Part shown: positions 43,685-43,977 of the stretch, in pieces | How the letters are laid out: each line of letters opens with the position of its first letter | Numbering within the stretch: the first letter of the stretch is position 1 | Assembly (NCBI RefSeq): GCF_014636235.1 | Contig: NZ_BMDZ01000048.1 | Location: forward strand, 1-43,977 | Source of the DNA: Tistrella bauzanensis | Lineage (GTDB): Bacteria; Pseudomonadota; Alphaproteobacteria; Tistrellales; Tistrellaceae | DNA length: 43,977 nucleotides | Direction of reading: 5' to 3' | Program-made: the position numbers and the translations under genes | The notes under the pieces: model-generated | Told to the model about the DNA's origin: nothing | Seen by the model: only the letters and a program-made list of their open reading frames with translations | Databases searched by the model: none

Positions 43685-43977
43685 ATGGCAAATATAACGG
43701 GCGGCACCGGCGCCGACCGCATCATCGGCACGTCCGCAAACGACGTGCTCCAGGGTCGGGCCGGGGACGACATCCTGATCGGCCTCGCCGGCAACGACGT
43801 TCTCCATGGCGGCACAGGCAACGACACCATGGATGGCGGCCTGGGCAACGATATCTTTGAAGTCGTCGGCGTCTTCGATGCCGACCGCTTTATTGGCGGC
43901 GCCGGCACCGACACGATCAGGCTCTCCGGCAATGCCTCGACCCGCAGCCTGACCATCAAGGCCGCCGACAGCGTCGA
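43685..43977 (+). CDS. RTX calcium-binding repeat protein (5' part)
   Basis: The first 97 codons of a gene that runs off the window. The start has GAGG nine bases before the ATG. The protein begins MANITGGTGADRIIGTSANDV and at once shows nonapeptide RTX repeats (GGTGADRII, GRAGDDILI, GLAGNDVLH, GGTGNDTMD, GGLGNDIFE), which bind calcium in secreted proteins. A later GGAGTDTIRL suggests more repeats. RTX proteins leave by a type I system with an uncleaved C-terminal signal, which would lie outside the window. The gene is separated from the efflux operon by 175 bases, so a shared transcript is uncertain. Confidence 0.88.
   Translation, partial: MANITGGTGADRIIGTSANDVLQGRAGDDILIGLAGNDVLHGGTGNDTMDGGLGNDIFEVVGVFDADRFIGGAGTDTIRLSGNASTRSLTIKAADSV

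Overview
The window is very GC-rich with strong G/C bias at third codon positions. Many families typical of alphaproteobacteria are present: DUF1489, DUF2460/DUF2163 phage tail proteins, an APS-type cysH and the HutF/HutG branch of histidine degradation. A free-living, metabolically versatile alphaproteobacterium (possibly Rhodospirillales-like) fits; the genus cannot be fixed from the sequence. No gap between genes exceeds 300 bases, and no tRNA, rRNA, IS element or CRISPR array was seen.

Positions 1-9015 (minus strand) hold a phage head and tail cassette read right to left: terminase large subunit, DUF4055 portal, scaffold, major capsid, two connectors, tail terminator, tail tube, a 76-residue protein, DUF2460 and DUF2163. 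The tail-tip genes resemble those of gene transfer agents, but the head genes are of another lineage. No integrase, lysis gene, small terminase or tape measure is visible here.

Positions 9203-16315 hold dinB-like, an orphan lipoprotein, a threonine-dehydratase-family enzyme, a K+/H+ antiporter, a fumarylacetoacetate-hydrolase-family protein and a D-2-hydroxyacid dehydrogenase. Positions 16600-19736 form a plus-strand sulfur group (siroheme synthase, APS reductase, CysQ) ending in an overlapping recX. Then come an orphan ParA, a small unknown protein, a Sua5/TsaC enzyme, a hybrid CBS-like/histidine kinase, DUF1489, a D-2-hydroxyglutarate/lactate dehydrogenase-type flavoenzyme and a chemoreceptor.

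Positions 28098-30669 hold two divergent GNAT-fold acyltransferases of unknown product. One carries a large unknown N-terminal region and a FeeM/LuxI-like catalytic region. Positions 30676-36567 are the histidine utilisation cluster (hutC-hutI divergent from hutF-hutH-hutG), with a clear operator-like inverted repeat but without hutU. Positions 36594-43509 hold a CpxA-like kinase, a response regulator split by a single-base frameshift, and a divergent MacA-MacB-NodT tripartite efflux operon with a Cpx-box-like direct repeat between them. The window ends inside an RTX calcium-binding protein gene.

Short tandem repeats (15-18 bp) recur through the window, both in coding linkers and between genes. 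They are one of its more unusual properties.
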